38,374 nucleotides of DNA from Pectinatus brassicae. GTDB taxonomy: Bacteria; Bacillota; Negativicutes; Selenomonadales; Selenomonadaceae. The DNA lies in the NCBI RefSeq assembly GCF_014201835.1, contig NZ_JACHFH010000028.1, positions 1 to 38,374 of the forward strand, in the 5' to 3' direction. The notes beneath the pieces are model-generated. The model saw nothing but the letters and a program-made list of their open reading frames with translations, did not search any database and was not told where the DNA came from. The translations under genes and the position numbers were made by a program. Shown here piece after piece: positions 16,375 through 25,597 of this stretch (positions are counted from its first letter, which is position 1; every line of letters begins with the position of its first letter).

Positions 16375-17763
16375 TTATTTACCGATACAAAAACGGCTAA
16401 AAATTTCATCAATTATATCTTCATTAACTGTATCACCGATAATATCACCAAGCTTTTCCCAAGCTGAGCGCAAATCAATAACAACTAAATCTTCCGGTAT
16501 CTCGTCATCGAGGCCCTTGATGGCATCCTGCAAATGCGCATCAGCATTTTTTAACGCATTAATTTGACGAACATTATTAACATATTCACCTTCATGTCCA
16601 ATGGCATTGCCTGCATATACAATGTTTTTTATCGCTGCGGTTAATTCATCAAGACCTTGCTCTTTCACCGTTGATATATGTATTATACTATTTAACTCGC
16701 AACTTCCGGCAATATATGATTCATCAATCGTCTGCGGCAAATCATTTTTGTTTATCACTATAAGGGCTTTTTTCTGTTTTACTAATTCTATTATTTCTTT
16801 ATCATCATCATCAAGTTCTTTACTGCCATCAAATAAGGCTATTATTAAGTCAGCTTTATCAATATAAAGACGCGCTTTATCAACGCCGATTTTTTCAACT
16901 TTATCACTTGTCTGTCTTATTCCTGCCGTATCAATAATTCGCAGTGGCACTCCGTCGATATCAGCATATTCTTCAATGCTGTCACGGGTAGTTCCCGGCA
17001 CATCAGTTACAATTGCCCTGTCCGTACGCAGTAATAAATTTAATAAGCTGGATTTGCCAACATTTGGTTTACCAACAATTGCTGTAATCAATCCATCACG
17101 TAAAATCCGACCCGTATTGGCCGTAGACAGCATTGCTTTTATTTTCTCCCGCAATTCACCAATTTTTTCCATTACTTGTATATTGTCAATGGCATCAACT
17201 TCCTCTTCGGGAAAATCAATAATAGCTTCATAATGAGCAATCATTTCCAACAGGGGTTCACGTATTTGTCCAATATGAGATGAAAAATAACCTGACAAAT
17301 GTCCATTAGCCGCACGCAAAGCCGCATCAGTTTTTGCTTTTATTATATCCATTACAGCCTGTGCTTGCGCCAAATCCAATCTGCCGTTTAAAAATGCTCT
17401 TTTAGTAAATTCACCTGGTTCTGCCAAACGAGCTCCATGGGAAAGTACCAAGGCCAATATATTTTTTAATGGCATCATTCCGCCATGGCATTGTATTTCA
17501 ACCACATTTTCTTTTGTGTATGAATGTGGCTTACGCATTAATAAACATATAACTTCGTCAATAATTTTTTCATCAGCGGCAATAATTTTACCATAGATTG
17601 CACGATAAGAATGACGATCTGCCAATGGCCGTTCATTTATTGCTACAAAAATTTCATCAACTATCGCTATCGCATTTTCACCACTAATACGAATGATACC
17701 TATGCCACCCTCGCCAACAGGTGTTGCAAGAGCTGCAATAGTATCATTTATCTCTTTACTCAA
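16375..17763 (-). CDS. mnmE: tRNA modification GTPase MnmE (TrmE)
   Basis: 462-residue partner of MnmG. The N-terminal formyl-THF-binding domain (about 1-120) leads into a helical domain and an inserted G domain: G1 GKPNVGKSS at 231-239, DVPGTTRDS at 254-262, G3 DTAG at 278-281, and NKND for G4. The C-terminal CIGK (459-462) carries the essential Cys. The start is TTG at 17761-17763, with GGAGG seven bases upstream; no better start exists. The jag terminator lies just before it, so it may use its own promoter or read-through. Confidence 0.97.
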   Translation of the reverse strand: MSKEINDTIAALATPVGEGGIGIIRISGENAIAIVDEIFVAINERPLADRHSYRAIYGKIIAADEKIIDEVICLLMRKPHSYTKENVVEIQCHGGMMPLKNILALVLSHGARLAEPGEFTKRAFLNGRLDLAQAQAVMDIIKAKTDAALRAANGHLSGYFSSHIGQIREPLLEMIAHYEAIIDFPEEEVDAIDNIQVMEKIGELREKIKAMLSTANTGRILRDGLITAIVGKPNVGKSSLLNLLLRTDRAIVTDVPGTTRDSIEEYADIDGVPLRIIDTAGIRQTSDKVEKIGVDKARLYIDKADLIIALFDGSKELDDDDKEIIELVKQKKALIVINKNDLPQTIDESYIAGSCELNSIIHISTVKEQGLDELTAAIKNIVYAGNAIGHEGEYVNNVRQINALKNADAHLQDAIKGLDDEIPEDLVVIDLRSAWEKLGDIIGDTVNEDIIDEIFSRFCIGK

Positions 17764-17816
17764 TTTTTTCCTCCATTATACAATATAACATTTTAATAAT
17801 ATTATAACAGATAACC

Positions 17817-17846
17817 AAAAAAGCTGCCCTTATTTCAGACAGCTTT
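17817..17846 (-). terminator. Intrinsic terminator after jag
   Basis: Minus-strand AAAGCTGTC pairs with GGCAGCTTT (one G-U pair), followed by TTTTTT. It separates the rpmH-to-jag operon from mnmE. Confidence 0.75.
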
Positions 17847-17859
17847 ATCATAAATAAAT

Positions 17860-18495
17860 TTATTTTTTATTTTTTATATCAACAACAATCTTGCGATAAG
17901 GTTCTTCACCGTCACTATAAGTTACTATATCAGTTTCATCCTGCAAAGCTATATGTATAACCTTACGTTCATGACGATTCATTGGTTCTAAAATTACTTT
18001 GCGTTTGTTAGTTCTAACCTTATCGGCAATGCGCTCAGCTAAATGTTTTAGTGTGTCTTCCCGACGCTCACGATAATTTTCAACATCTAATACAATGTGT
18101 TTTCTGTCTTCAGCAGAATCTTTGTTTGCTGCTAAATTAGTTAAATATTGCAAAGCATCCAGCGTTTGTCCATGTTTGCCAATCATAATGCCCATGTTTT
18201 CACCGCTGAGTTCAAACAATGTCCCTATATCTGTTTCACGCTGTACTTTATCCACATGCATATTCATTGCTGTAAATATACCTGTCAAAAAATTATCAGC
18301 CTTTTCCTCTGGTGATAATTCCCTCACTGTTGCCCTAATTTTTGCTACCTTATTACCTATAAGACCAAAGAATCCCTTTGAAGGTTCTTCCAAAACTTCA
18401 AATACAACACGTTCAGCAGGTAAATTTAATTCTGTAAGAGCATTTTTTTTGGCATCATCTATATTACGTCCTGATACTTCAATAAACTTCGCCAT
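17860..18495 (-). CDS. jag: RNA-binding protein Jag/KhpB
   Basis: 211 residues in the standard order: Jag-N domain (3-52, with GFFGLIG), KH domain with GKHG at 107-110 in IGKHGQTLDALQYL, and R3H domain with Arg174 and His181 in NRHERKVIHIAL. In Gram-positives Jag/KhpB pairs with KhpA to bind RNA and affects cell elongation; it is regularly encoded after yidC, as here (20-base gap). Likely co-transcribed from the rpmH promoter and ended by the terminator at 17817-17846. Confidence 0.95.
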   Translation of the reverse strand: MAKFIEVSGRNIDDAKKNALTELNLPAERVVFEVLEEPSKGFFGLIGNKVAKIRATVRELSPEEKADNFLTGIFTAMNMHVDKVQRETDIGTLFELSGENMGIMIGKHGQTLDALQYLTNLAANKDSAEDRKHIVLDVENYRERREDTLKHLAERIADKVRTNKRKVILEPMNRHERKVIHIALQDETDIVTYSDGEEPYRKIVVDIKNKK

Positions 18496-18515
18496 ATTAT
18501 CGAGAAGCCTCCTTA

Positions 18516-19181
18516 TTATTTAGTTGGCTGTTCTTCGTTGCGATACATCCACCATTGCTGTACTACCTGCATAAAGTTCATTACAACCCAGTATAAAACC
18601 AACCCACCAGCAAATTTTAAACTTATCCAGCCAATAAATATCGGCATTGCAAACATCATTACTTTCATTTGAGCTGCCTGCGGAGAGGTTCTTGATGTCT
18701 GCCATTGTGTTAAAAATGTAGTCAAAGCCGATAAAACAGGTAAAATATATAATGGATCTGGGTTCGCTAAATTTGGTACCCATAAAAATGATGGATCATG
18801 TGTAAAATGAACACTTTGCAAAGCATAAAACATTGCCATCAAAATTGGCATCTGCGCAACTAATGGTAAACAGCCTGCCAATGGATTAACGCCAGCATCC
18901 TTATATATCTGACCCATTTTCTGCTGTAATTCCTGTGGTTTACCCTTATATTTTTCCTGCAGTTCTTTTATTTTGGGCTGCAGATCCTGCATGGCTTTCA
19001 TTGACTTAACCTGCTTAACAGTCAACGGATACAACAACATTTTAATAACAACAGTCATTAAAATAATTGCTAATCCATAATTACCAACACCAATTATTTG
19101 GGTAAAATCATAAAAAAATCCTAATATAGTCTCTAATATCTGCACTATTGGGTGAAATAACGAAGAAAAGAATCCACTCAA
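18516..19181 (-). CDS. yidC: Membrane protein insertase YidC/Oxa1
   Basis: 221 residues, five predicted transmembrane segments (near 22-50, 105-125, 143-160, 170-185 and 190-205). It inserts and folds inner-membrane proteins. Family segments: YPLTVKQVKSMKAMQDLQPKIKELQEKYK (split over residues 52-80) forming the cytoplasmic hairpin, and NPLAGCLPLVAQMPI. There is no signal peptide or lipobox, unlike Bacillus SpoIIIJ, and no large periplasmic domain, unlike E. coli. The groove Arg of Bacillus appears as Lys47, a variant I believe is common in clostridial homologues. It lies between yidD and jag. Confidence 0.95.
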   Translation of the reverse strand: MSGFFSSLFHPIVQILETILGFFYDFTQIIGVGNYGLAIILMTVVIKMLLYPLTVKQVKSMKAMQDLQPKIKELQEKYKGKPQELQQKMGQIYKDAGVNPLAGCLPLVAQMPILMAMFYALQSVHFTHDPSFLWVPNLANPDPLYILPVLSALTTFLTQWQTSRTSPQAAQMKVMMFAMPIFIGWISLKFAGGLVLYWVVMNFMQVVQQWWMYRNEEQPTK

Positions 19182-19209
19182 TTCATCACATCCTAAATTT
19201 TTTATTCAT

Positions 19210-19422
19210 TTATTTAACGGGATCATAGCCGCCTTTATGAAACGGATGACATCGCAGTATCCGTTTTATCGCCATAAAGCCGCCTTTTTTTACCCCATAT
19301 TTTTCAATTGCGATAACAGCATATTCCGAACAAGTCGGAATATACCGACACGAGGGCATTGTCAGCGGCGATATAAAATTACGGTAAAAAAATATCAGAT
19401 TAAGAACTAATTTTTTTATCAT
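19210..19422 (-). CDS. yidD: Membrane protein insertion efficiency factor YidD
   Basis: 70 residues; a small membrane-associated protein that assists YidC-dependent insertion. Diagnostic features: an amphipathic N-terminal helix ([16 protein letters not shown]), then [11 protein letters not shown] with Cys25 and Cys31, the basic [17 protein letters not shown] with Cys58, and the terminal GGYDPV. It overlaps the 3' end of rnpA by 23 bases in another frame, the usual compact arrangement. Confidence 0.97.
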   Translation of the reverse strand: MIKKLVLNLIFFYRNFISPLTMPSCRYIPTCSEYAVIAIEKYGVKKGGFMAIKRILRCHPFHKGGYDPVK

Positions 19423-19780
19423 TTTTTCGCACAGCTTTCGTAATTCCCGCTTTTTTTACCAGCTTATTAAACGATTTATTAATCGTATCATAATCGGCTG
19501 TAACCGCAGCCATTCTTGCTACCAGCAATATACAACAATTATCATTTATATTTATCGTATTCTTACGATAAATTTCACGCAAAATTCTTTTTAAATGATT
19601 GCGGGTAACAGCATTACCAAGTTTTTTGCCTGCAGCAAAACCTACTTTATGGTTATATTTATTATTATATATAATATGCATCACGATGTAACGATCGGAT
19701 AACGTCTTAGAGTTTCGATAAATATGCTGAAACTCCTCATTATACTGCATTATTATTTTCTTTTTTAATTTTTGATTCAT
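19400..19780 (-). CDS. rnpA: Ribonuclease P protein component
   Basis: 126 residues starting at MNQKLKKK. RnpA binds the RNase P RNA and the tRNA 5' leader. The RNR motif is visible as [18 protein letters not shown], with [13 protein letters not shown] before it. I prefer the ATG at 19780 because GGAG lies four to five bases upstream; an in-frame ATG at 19837 adds 19 residues that fall in a GC-rich hairpin and do not look coding. It follows rpmH and overlaps yidD. Confidence 0.93.
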   Translation of the reverse strand: MNQKLKKKIIMQYNEEFQHIYRNSKTLSDRYIVMHIIYNNKYNHKVGFAAGKKLGNAVTRNHLKRILREIYRKNTININDNCCILLVARMAAVTADYDTINKSFNKLVKKAGITKAVRKNDKKISS

Positions 19781-19800
19781 TTTACTCCAGATTTTGGGCC

Positions 19801-19832
19801 GACAGTCCCCGCAGCTTCTGCCCGGGGATGTC
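19801..19832 (-). promoter_or_regulatory. GC-rich hairpin in the rnpA leader
   Basis: On the transcribed strand, GACA-TCCCCG-CAG pairs with its complement across a CTT/AAG loop with small bulges, giving a stem of about 13 pairs. It is strikingly GC-rich in an AT-rich region and ends about 20 bases before the rnpA start. It lies between rpmH and rnpA and could be an RNA processing or translation-control element. No known RNA family was recognised. Confidence 0.5.
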
Positions 19833-19898
19833 CCCATTGCACGATTTTTTTTTAAAAGACTACACTTATTCTATAGGCAATCAATTATAATTTCGTGC

Positions 19899-20033
19899 TT
19901 ATGCAGATAATTTTTTTCTGCCACGAGCGCGTCTTCTTTTTAAAACTAAACGGCCGCCCTTTGTTTTCATACGTTCACGAAATCCATGAGTTTGTTTTTT
20001 CCAATGATTGTTAGGTTGAAAAGTTCTTTTCAC
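19899..20033 (-). CDS. rpmH: 50S ribosomal protein L34
   Basis: 44 residues, the standard L34 length: [43 protein letters not shown] (whole protein read by eye, middle omitted). The start is GTG at 20031-20033, six bases after AAGGAGGTG. It is the first gene of the rpmH-rnpA-yidD-yidC-jag operon, driven by the consensus promoter at 20080-20108, and points away from dnaA across the origin region. Confidence 0.97.
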   Translation of the reverse strand: MKRTFQPNNHWKKQTHGFRERMKTKGGRLVLKRRRARGRKKLSA

Positions 20034-20079
20034 AACTTACACCTCCTTATGTTGATAAAAAGATAATTTGCTATATGAA

Positions 20080-20108
20080 ATTATAGACTACAAGGCTTAT
20101 AGTGTCAA
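20080..20108 (-). promoter_or_regulatory. Consensus promoter of the rpmH operon
   Basis: Minus-strand TTGACA (20103-20108), a 17-base spacer and TATAAT (20080-20085): a perfect sigma-70/sigma-A promoter, with TSS about 40 bases before the rpmH start. Confidence 0.92.
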
Positions 20109-20428
20109 CAATACAAAATAATTATTGATAACTTTATTATGTTTTGATAATATGGTATATACATATCCACATCTTTATCCACATATATCTTAATTATTAA
20201 CATACTTATCAACAACCTGTCAATCCCTTATTTTATAGCATTATAAAAAATGATAGTTATTAACAGTCCCTTATTGATAACTATTTATCAGTATTAATAA
20301 GTTATCAACAGTTGTGTATAACTTTGTGGATAACTTTTTTTGTGGAATTAATACATTTTATATAAATTTATCATGGCAAAAGTAATTTTTTTACTTTTTT
20401 ATTCTACAGCACAGAAAGGATCTTATTA
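20109..20428. other. oriC, upstream DnaA-box cluster (rpmH-dnaA intergenic)
   Basis: The 395-base gap between rpmH and dnaA carries DnaA boxes at 20163-20171 (ATATCCACA), 20175-20183 (TTATCCACA), 20206-20214 (TTATCAACA), 20302-20310 (TTATCAACA), 20313-20321 (TTATACACA, minus) and 20325-20333 (TTATCCACA, minus). The rest is AT-rich. This is the upstream half of a bipartite oriC of the Firmicutes type and probably also autoregulates dnaA. A weak 8-base hairpin, AAAAGTAA/TTACTTTT at 20378-20398, lies in the dnaA leader. Confidence 0.9.
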
Positions 20429-21850
20429 ATGGAGAAGGCACAATTACATGCTACCTGGGAGGAAATACTAAAAAAATTAGAAAATTCTCTATCAAAAATG
20501 GTTTGCGATACATGGTTAAAACCAATAACACCAATAACATTAACAACAACAACTTTAGAGCTTGGTACACCTACTGATTTTTCTAAAGACTGGATTGAAA
20601 AACATTATATGCAGCTTATTATTGATGCCAGTTATGAAGTAACCAAAGCAAAGTTAAGTATTAGTATAACAAGTTTTCACTTGCAAGATGATACTGCTGA
20701 GGAAAACGATACTCAGATCCCTTTAATTTACTCAGCGCCTGTATCAGCTCCAACACAAAATATTTCTTCACCTAGTATCAGTAATATTAAACCAAACGCC
20801 CCGCTGCCTATAACCCCTGGTGATTCTTCTTCATTAAATCCCAAATATACCTTTGAAACATTTGTTACTGGTAATTCAAATCGTTTTGCCCATGCAGCAG
20901 CTTTAGCTGTAGCTGAATCACCATCTAAAGTATATAACCCATTTTTTATGTATGGTGGTGTTGGCTTGGGAAAAACACATTTGATGCATGCCATTGGTCA
21001 TAAAATATTACAAAATAATCCTAATATGCGCGTATTATATATTTCCAGTGAAAAATTTACAAATGAACTAATAAATTCGATTCGTGATGGGAAACCAGAG
21101 GCATTTAGACAAAAATATCGCAATATTGATGTTCTTTTAGTCGATGATATTCAGTTTTTATCGAAAAAAGAACATACCCAGGAAGAATTTTTCCACACAT
21201 TCAATACGCTGCATGATGCAGATAAGCAAATAATAATATCCAGCGACCGTCATCCTCGGGAAATTCAAACACTTGAAGATAGATTGCGTTCTCGTTTTGA
21301 ATGGGGTTTAATCACAGATATACAAGCACCTGATTTAGAAACACGTATTGCTATTTTAAGGAAAAAAGCTTTGTTAGAAAATTTAACGGTACCTAATGAC
21401 GTAATGGTTTATATCGCTAGTCGAATCGACAACAATATTCGTGAACTTGAAGGCGCATTAACAAGGGTAATGGCTTATGCTTCACTCAATAAACAAATAA
21501 TCACAAAAGATTTAGCAGCTGATGCCTTAAAAAATGTATTTACAAATAATGAAACACGAACGGTAACATTGGAACTAGTTCAAGAAATTGTATCTTCGTA
21601 TTTTAAAATAGATATAGCAGAATTAGTAGCGAAAAAACGAACACGCAATTTAGCATTTCCAAGACAAATTGCTATGTATTTATGTCGTGTGCTTACAGAT
21701 GCATCATTGCCAAGAATTGGTGAAATATTTGGTGGAAGAGATCATACAACGGTGCTCCATGCCTACGATAAAATCAGCACCGGAATAAAAACCGATAAAA
21801 AATTGGATATGACAATAAAAGAACTTACTAATCGAATAAAAAATCTCTAA
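20429..21850 (+). CDS. dnaA: Chromosomal replication initiator DnaA
   Basis: 473-residue AAA+ initiator that binds DnaA boxes and opens oriC. Domain I (about 1-80, helicase-interacting) is followed by a Ser/Pro/Thr-rich linker (about 90-137). Domain III has Walker [10 protein letters not shown] at 176-184, Walker [10 protein letters not shown] and the sensor/Arg-finger region [12 protein letters not shown]. Domain IV ends with the DnaA signature [15 protein letters not shown]. The start ATG has GAAAGGA eight bases upstream. It is flanked on both sides by DnaA boxes. Confidence 0.99.
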   Translation: MEKAQLHATWEEILKKLENSLSKMVCDTWLKPITPITLTTTTLELGTPTDFSKDWIEKHYMQLIIDASYEVTKAKLSISITSFHLQDDTAEENDTQIPLIYSAPVSAPTQNISSPSISNIKPNAPLPITPGDSSSLNPKYTFETFVTGNSNRFAHAAALAVAESPSKVYNPFFMYGGVGLGKTHLMHAIGHKILQNNPNMRVLYISSEKFTNELINSIRDGKPEAFRQKYRNIDVLLVDDIQFLSKKEHTQEEFFHTFNTLHDADKQIIISSDRHPREIQTLEDRLRSRFEWGLITDIQAPDLETRIAILRKKALLENLTVPNDVMVYIASRIDNNIRELEGALTRVMAYASLNKQIITKDLAADALKNVFTNNETRTVTLELVQEIVSSYFKIDIAELVAKKRTRNLAFPRQIAMYLCRVLTDASLPRIGEIFGGRDHTTVLHAYDKISTGIKTDKKLDMTIKELTNRIKNL

Positions 21851-22114
21851 AAGAGAAAAATTTTTTTAAAAAATAAGTTATCCACAAAATGTTATCTTTT
21901 CATGTATAAAGTGTTTATTTTTTGTGTATAACTTTATGAATAAATTAAAATTGTTAATATGTGGATAACGTTACTCAACTTATTAACAATTTATCAACAG
22001 CAAAAATCTTATCAACAGTGAATAAATTAGACTTATCAACATTTTCACAGCCCCTATTACTAATACGACTAACCTTATATATGTATATAATAATAATAAA
22101 TAAGGAGAAAACTA
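21851..22114. other. oriC, downstream DnaA-box cluster (dnaA-dnaN intergenic)
   Basis: DnaA boxes at 21878-21886 (TTATCCACA), 21923-21931 (TTATACACA, minus), 21960-21968 (TTATCCACA, minus), 21991-21999, 22009-22017 and 22033-22041 (all TTATCAACA). The last three are regularly spaced at 18 and 24 bases. In Bacillus the unwinding element lies in the equivalent dnaA-dnaN gap, so this is the likely melting half of oriC. The dnaN promoter probably lies at its right edge, near a TATAAT at about 22085. Confidence 0.9.
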
Positions 22115-23233
22115 ATGAAATTTACATGTCCTAAAAATGAGCTTGCCAAAGCCATACAAATAAACATTAAAGCCATATCTAACAAACCGCAAATGCCTAT
22201 TCTATCAGGAATATACATACACGCAGAAAATAATTTATTAGAGATTCAATCAACTGATTACGATATAGGTATCGTATGTAAAATTGAAGCTGATATTGAA
22301 GAAGAAGGTTCGCTCGTCTTATCAGGCAAATATTTTTCTGATGTTATCAAAACATTACCTGGGGATAACATAGAACTTTCATCCTCTAATCTACAAAACA
22401 CAGTTATCATTAAGTCTAACAGCGCCAAATTTAATTTACTAAGTATGTCTTCTTCCGATTTTCCTAAAATAAAACAATTGGAAAGTGACAATCATTTCAC
22501 TATTCGCAGCAATATATTAACGGAATTAATCAAAAAAACCTCATTCGCCTGTGCTACAGAAATGATACGTCCTATATTTACAGGCTGTCTTTTAGATATA
22601 AACAGTGTAAGTCTTGTTATGGCAGGTACTAATACGCATAGATTATCCGTAAAAAAAGAAATTCTCGATAATTATGATACTAATTTAACAGCTAAATTAG
22701 TCATTCCAGCAAAACTCTTAAATGACTTATCAACATTACTGACTTCTGATATTCCGGTTGATGTCAATGTTGTTTATACACATAATCAAATTAGCTTTTC
22801 TTATGACAATATTTATATTGTTTCTCGCCTTATCGAAGGTCAATTTCCTGACTATAATAATGTTATTCCGCCAGCTTTTTCCACAACAGTAACCATTAAA
22901 ACACATGATTTTCAAAGTGCTATTGATCGTGTTTCCCTTATATCACGCTCTAACCAATATAATATTATTAACCTTGACTTCACTAGTGATACTTTACTTC
23001 TTTCATCAGATAATCCTGAAATAGGTAAAGCTGAAGAAAGTATTAATGTTAAACTAGCGGGCTCACCTTTAAATATATCTTTTAATGCTAAATATATATT
23101 GGATGTCTTAAAATACATTAATTCTGATGAAATCTATTTTTCTTTTAACAGCGAAACAAGCCCGGTACAAATTAAGCCAACTGATGATGATATGTATATT
23201 TATGTAGTTACACCTGTTCGTCGCAATAAATAA
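22115..23233 (+). CDS. dnaN: DNA polymerase III beta sliding clamp
   Basis: 372 residues; a dimeric ring that tethers the replicative polymerase. Three repeated clamp domains are discernible: opening MKFTCPKNELAKAIQ, SKPQMPILSGIY-like segment at about 20-32, central FACATEMIRPIFTGCLLDI, and the C-terminal VQIKPTDDDMYIYVVTPVR (peptide-binding pocket and MPVR-like end, here TPVR). The RBS AAGGAG is seven bases upstream. A strong terminator follows, so recF is transcribed separately. Confidence 0.97.
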   Translation: MKFTCPKNELAKAIQINIKAISNKPQMPILSGIYIHAENNLLEIQSTDYDIGIVCKIEADIEEEGSLVLSGKYFSDVIKTLPGDNIELSSSNLQNTVIIKSNSAKFNLLSMSSSDFPKIKQLESDNHFTIRSNILTELIKKTSFACATEMIRPIFTGCLLDINSVSLVMAGTNTHRLSVKKEILDNYDTNLTAKLVIPAKLLNDLSTLLTSDIPVDVNVVYTHNQISFSYDNIYIVSRLIEGQFPDYNNVIPPAFSTTVTIKTHDFQSAIDRVSLISRSNQYNIINLDFTSDTLLLSSDNPEIGKAEESINVKLAGSPLNISFNAKYILDVLKYINSDEIYFSFNSETSPVQIKPTDDDMYIYVVTPVRRNK

Positions 23234-23242
23234 ATTTATGCT

Positions 23243-23278
23243 AAAAAAGACACTTCGCTTAATGAAGTGTCTTTTTTA
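23243..23278 (+). terminator. Intrinsic terminator of dnaN
   Basis: AAAAAAGACACTTC pairs perfectly with GAAGTGTCTTTTTT around a seven-base loop. Confidence 0.9.
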
Positions 23279-23336
23279 CTTGCTTTTTTTATGCTATGAT
23301 GATATTTGGAAATTTATATAGCATTGAGGAATTATA

Positions 23337-24449
23337 ATGAATATTGGCTCCATTTTTTTACGTAATTTTCGTAATTACAAAGAACTAAAATTAAATTTAT
23401 CGCCTTCTTTAAATATATTTATTGGCAATAATGCCCAAGGTAAAACCAATATTATTGAATCTATTTATTATGCAGCATTAGGAACATCCTATCGCATAAA
23501 AAATGATAATGATTTAATTAATTGGCAGGACAATGAGGCTTTTATAAATATTGATTTTACTAGACTTGATATTGATAATAATATTAAATTTCATTTAAAT
23601 AAACTTAAACGCCGTCAAATTTTACTTAATGGTGATAATATAAGACAAAAGGATTTGCCTGGTACATTAACAACAGTTTTATTTTCCCCGGAAGATTTAT
23701 TAATAATTAAAGGAGCACCAGCCTTAAGGCGTCGTTTTTTAGATATAGAATTATCACAAACAAATTTATCGTATTATAATAATTTAGTAAAATTTAATAA
23801 AATTATTGTTCAACGCAATAATTTATTAAAAAAAATTCGTGAACATAAACAAAAAGCCGAAATGCTCGATATGTGGGATGCTCAATTAATTCCAGCAGCC
23901 TCTTTTATTTGGGAAAAAAGATGGGAGGCTGTCAAAAAGATATCTTCTTTTGCTGCTGTAATGCAGGATAATATTTCTAATAATCAAGAAAAATTGTTAA
24001 TTAAATATAAGATATTTGCTTTTGAAGATATTGCTAATGTTTCTGGTATAGAAGAAGCCTATAAAGATAAATTATATGCAAATAGGTTTAATGATATAAG
24101 ACGTGGGGCTACTGGTATAGGCCCACATCACGATGACTTGGAATTATTTGTTAATAATATAAATTTAAAGAACTTTGGTTCGCAGGGACAACAGCGTACA
24201 GCGGTATTATCATTGAAACTTGCTGAACTAGAATATATTAAAGATACATTAGGGCAGTATCCGGTATTGCTATTAGATGATGTTATGAGTGAACTTGATA
24301 TAAACCGCCGTGAAAAAATGGTTTTATTCTTCCGTGATAAAAATATTCAAACATTTATAACAGCAACTGATAAAGATATGTTTTCTAATATCAGCAAGGC
24401 CAAATTATATAGCGTTACAGCTGGAAATGTTGAGGTAATAAATGGCTAG
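23337..24449 (+). CDS. recF: DNA replication and repair protein RecF
   Basis: 370-residue SMC-like ABC ATPase that loads RecA at gaps with RecO and RecR. Walker A GNNAQGKTN at 30-38; signature-type RRRFLDIELSQ; the Q-loop/ABC segment GSQGQQRTAVLSLKLAE; Walker B PVLLLDDVMSELD. The start is ATG with GAGGA upstream. Its last 8 bases overlap the DUF721 gene, so the two are coupled. The yaaA (S4 domain) gene often found between dnaN and recF is absent. Confidence 0.97.
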   Translation: MNIGSIFLRNFRNYKELKLNLSPSLNIFIGNNAQGKTNIIESIYYAALGTSYRIKNDNDLINWQDNEAFINIDFTRLDIDNNIKFHLNKLKRRQILLNGDNIRQKDLPGTLTTVLFSPEDLLIIKGAPALRRRFLDIELSQTNLSYYNNLVKFNKIIVQRNNLLKKIREHKQKAEMLDMWDAQLIPAASFIWEKRWEAVKKISSFAAVMQDNISNNQEKLLIKYKIFAFEDIANVSGIEEAYKDKLYANRFNDIRRGATGIGPHHDDLELFVNNINLKNFGSQGQQRTAVLSLKLAELEYIKDTLGQYPVLLLDDVMSELDINRREKMVLFFRDKNIQTFITATDKDMFSNISKAKLYSVTAGNVEVING

Positions 24450-25350
24450 AAGAAGAAAAAAAAATAATGAATTTATAAATGTTGGCGAAGTTATTCCGCG
24501 AGCTATAAAACATCTTGCCAAATTTCCTGAATATAAACTATATCTTATTAAGCATTATTGGACTGATATTGTAGGTAAAGAAATCGCTGCCCATACTGAA
24601 CCGAAAAATTTTTCTTTTGGTATACTAGATATTGGTACAGCTAACAGTGTGTGGGCCAATAATCTTTTATATATGAAATACGATATTATTGACAAAATAA
24701 ATAATGAATTAAAATATAAGGTCATTAAAGACATAAGATTTTCTTATGGCAAAATGGGCAGCAATAAAGTTTTACCTGTCCGTATGCAGGAACAAAAGGA
24801 TATAAAAAGAATACTAGCTAATATTAAATTAAATGCTGTCGTGCAAAAACAAATTAGTGATGACGTAGCAATTATAAAAGACGAAGAACTGTCCGATAAG
24901 ATAAAAAATATTATGCTCATTAATAAAAAAATGAATGAGCTAAAAAAAAGCAAAAATTGGCATGAATGCAAAAGCTGTGGGGCACTATGTCCAAGCACGG
25001 AAATTTATTGCAGTATTTGTGAAAGATCTGTTCGCCATGAAAGACAAAGTCAGATACGGCAGCTATTAATGACCAAACCATGGGCTCGTTATGGTGAAAT
25101 AAAAAATTATGTTCCTAATTGCACCAAGGAAATGGTAAATGATGCCAGAAGCAGCTTAGTGCAAAAACTAGCTGCTGATTTAAATTTTGATAATTGTGAT
25201 AGTATTCAAATAAAAATGCTGGTAATGTTATATAAAGCACTGCCGCCAGAGCAAATAAATGAAAAAGTTGTATATGAAAATATCAATCGCTTAAAATATG
25301 ACTTAAAATATGATGAAATGAAGAAACTTAATAAAAAGAAAGGGGGATAA
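24442..25350 (+). CDS. DUF721/DciA-like protein with C-terminal zinc ribbon
   Basis: 302 residues. The N-terminal 110 residues match DUF721 (DciA-like): VGEVIPRAIKHLAKFPEYKLYLIKHYW, WTDIVGKEIAAHTEPKNF and the VWANNLLYMKYDIIDKIN helix (each split here from a longer run). DciA is the widespread DnaB helicase-loading or helicase-operating factor. After a charged helical linker comes a four-Cys ribbon (Cys176-x2-Cys179, Cys190-x2-Cys193, plus Cys183) and a further helical region with PWARYGEIKNYVP. Plain DciA proteins are shorter and lack the ribbon. It is coupled to recF by an 8-base overlap and ends one base before remB. Confidence 0.85.
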   Translation: MARRRKKNNEFINVGEVIPRAIKHLAKFPEYKLYLIKHYWTDIVGKEIAAHTEPKNFSFGILDIGTANSVWANNLLYMKYDIIDKINNELKYKVIKDIRFSYGKMGSNKVLPVRMQEQKDIKRILANIKLNAVVQKQISDDVAIIKDEELSDKIKNIMLINKKMNELKKSKNWHECKSCGALCPSTEIYCSICERSVRHERQSQIRQLLMTKPWARYGEIKNYVPNCTKEMVNDARSSLVQKLAADLNFDNCDSIQIKMLVMLYKALPPEQINEKVVYENINRLKYDLKYDEMKKLNKKKGG

Positions 25351-25351
25351 T

Positions 25352-25594
25352 ATGTTTTTACATATTGGTTATAATATAACAATACCATTAAAAAGTATCA
25401 TCGCTATTTATAATTTACAGGGAAATAAAAATAAGTCATTTCTTTCGTCTATGCGCCATAAAAATAAAGTAATTGATTTATCTGACAGGGCACCTAAATC
25501 ATGTATAATAACTGACAGTAAAATATATTTATCATCTATTTCTGTGAACACATTACAGAAAAGAAATACAGAAAACACTTTATTTGGAGATTGA
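25352..25594 (+). CDS. remB: RemB/YaaB-like DUF370 protein
   Basis: 80 residues that align by eye with Bacillus YaaB/RemB: MFLHIGYNITIPLKSIIAIYN at the start (split here), APKSCIITDSKIYLSSIS in the centre and TLQKR near the end. RemA/RemB-type DUF370 proteins are small DNA-binding regulators; in B. subtilis RemB affects extracellular matrix genes and lies between recF and gyrB. Here it follows the DUF721 gene immediately and precedes a glycosyltransferase by 3 bases. The RBS is AAAGGGGG. Confidence 0.85.
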   Translation: MFLHIGYNITIPLKSIIAIYNLQGNKNKSFLSSMRHKNKVIDLSDRAPKSCIITDSKIYLSSISVNTLQKRNTENTLFGD

Positions 25595-25597
25595 TAA

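Noticed and set aside
18095-18523. A 142-codon plus-strand frame opposite jag
   Set aside because: Antisense to a complete, motif-bearing jag gene; no RBS and low-complexity Ser-rich translation.
19781-19837. Longer rnpA start adding 19 residues
   Set aside because: The added codons fall in the GC-rich hairpin, lack a spaced RBS and do not resemble RnpA; ATG at 19780 has GGAG in place.
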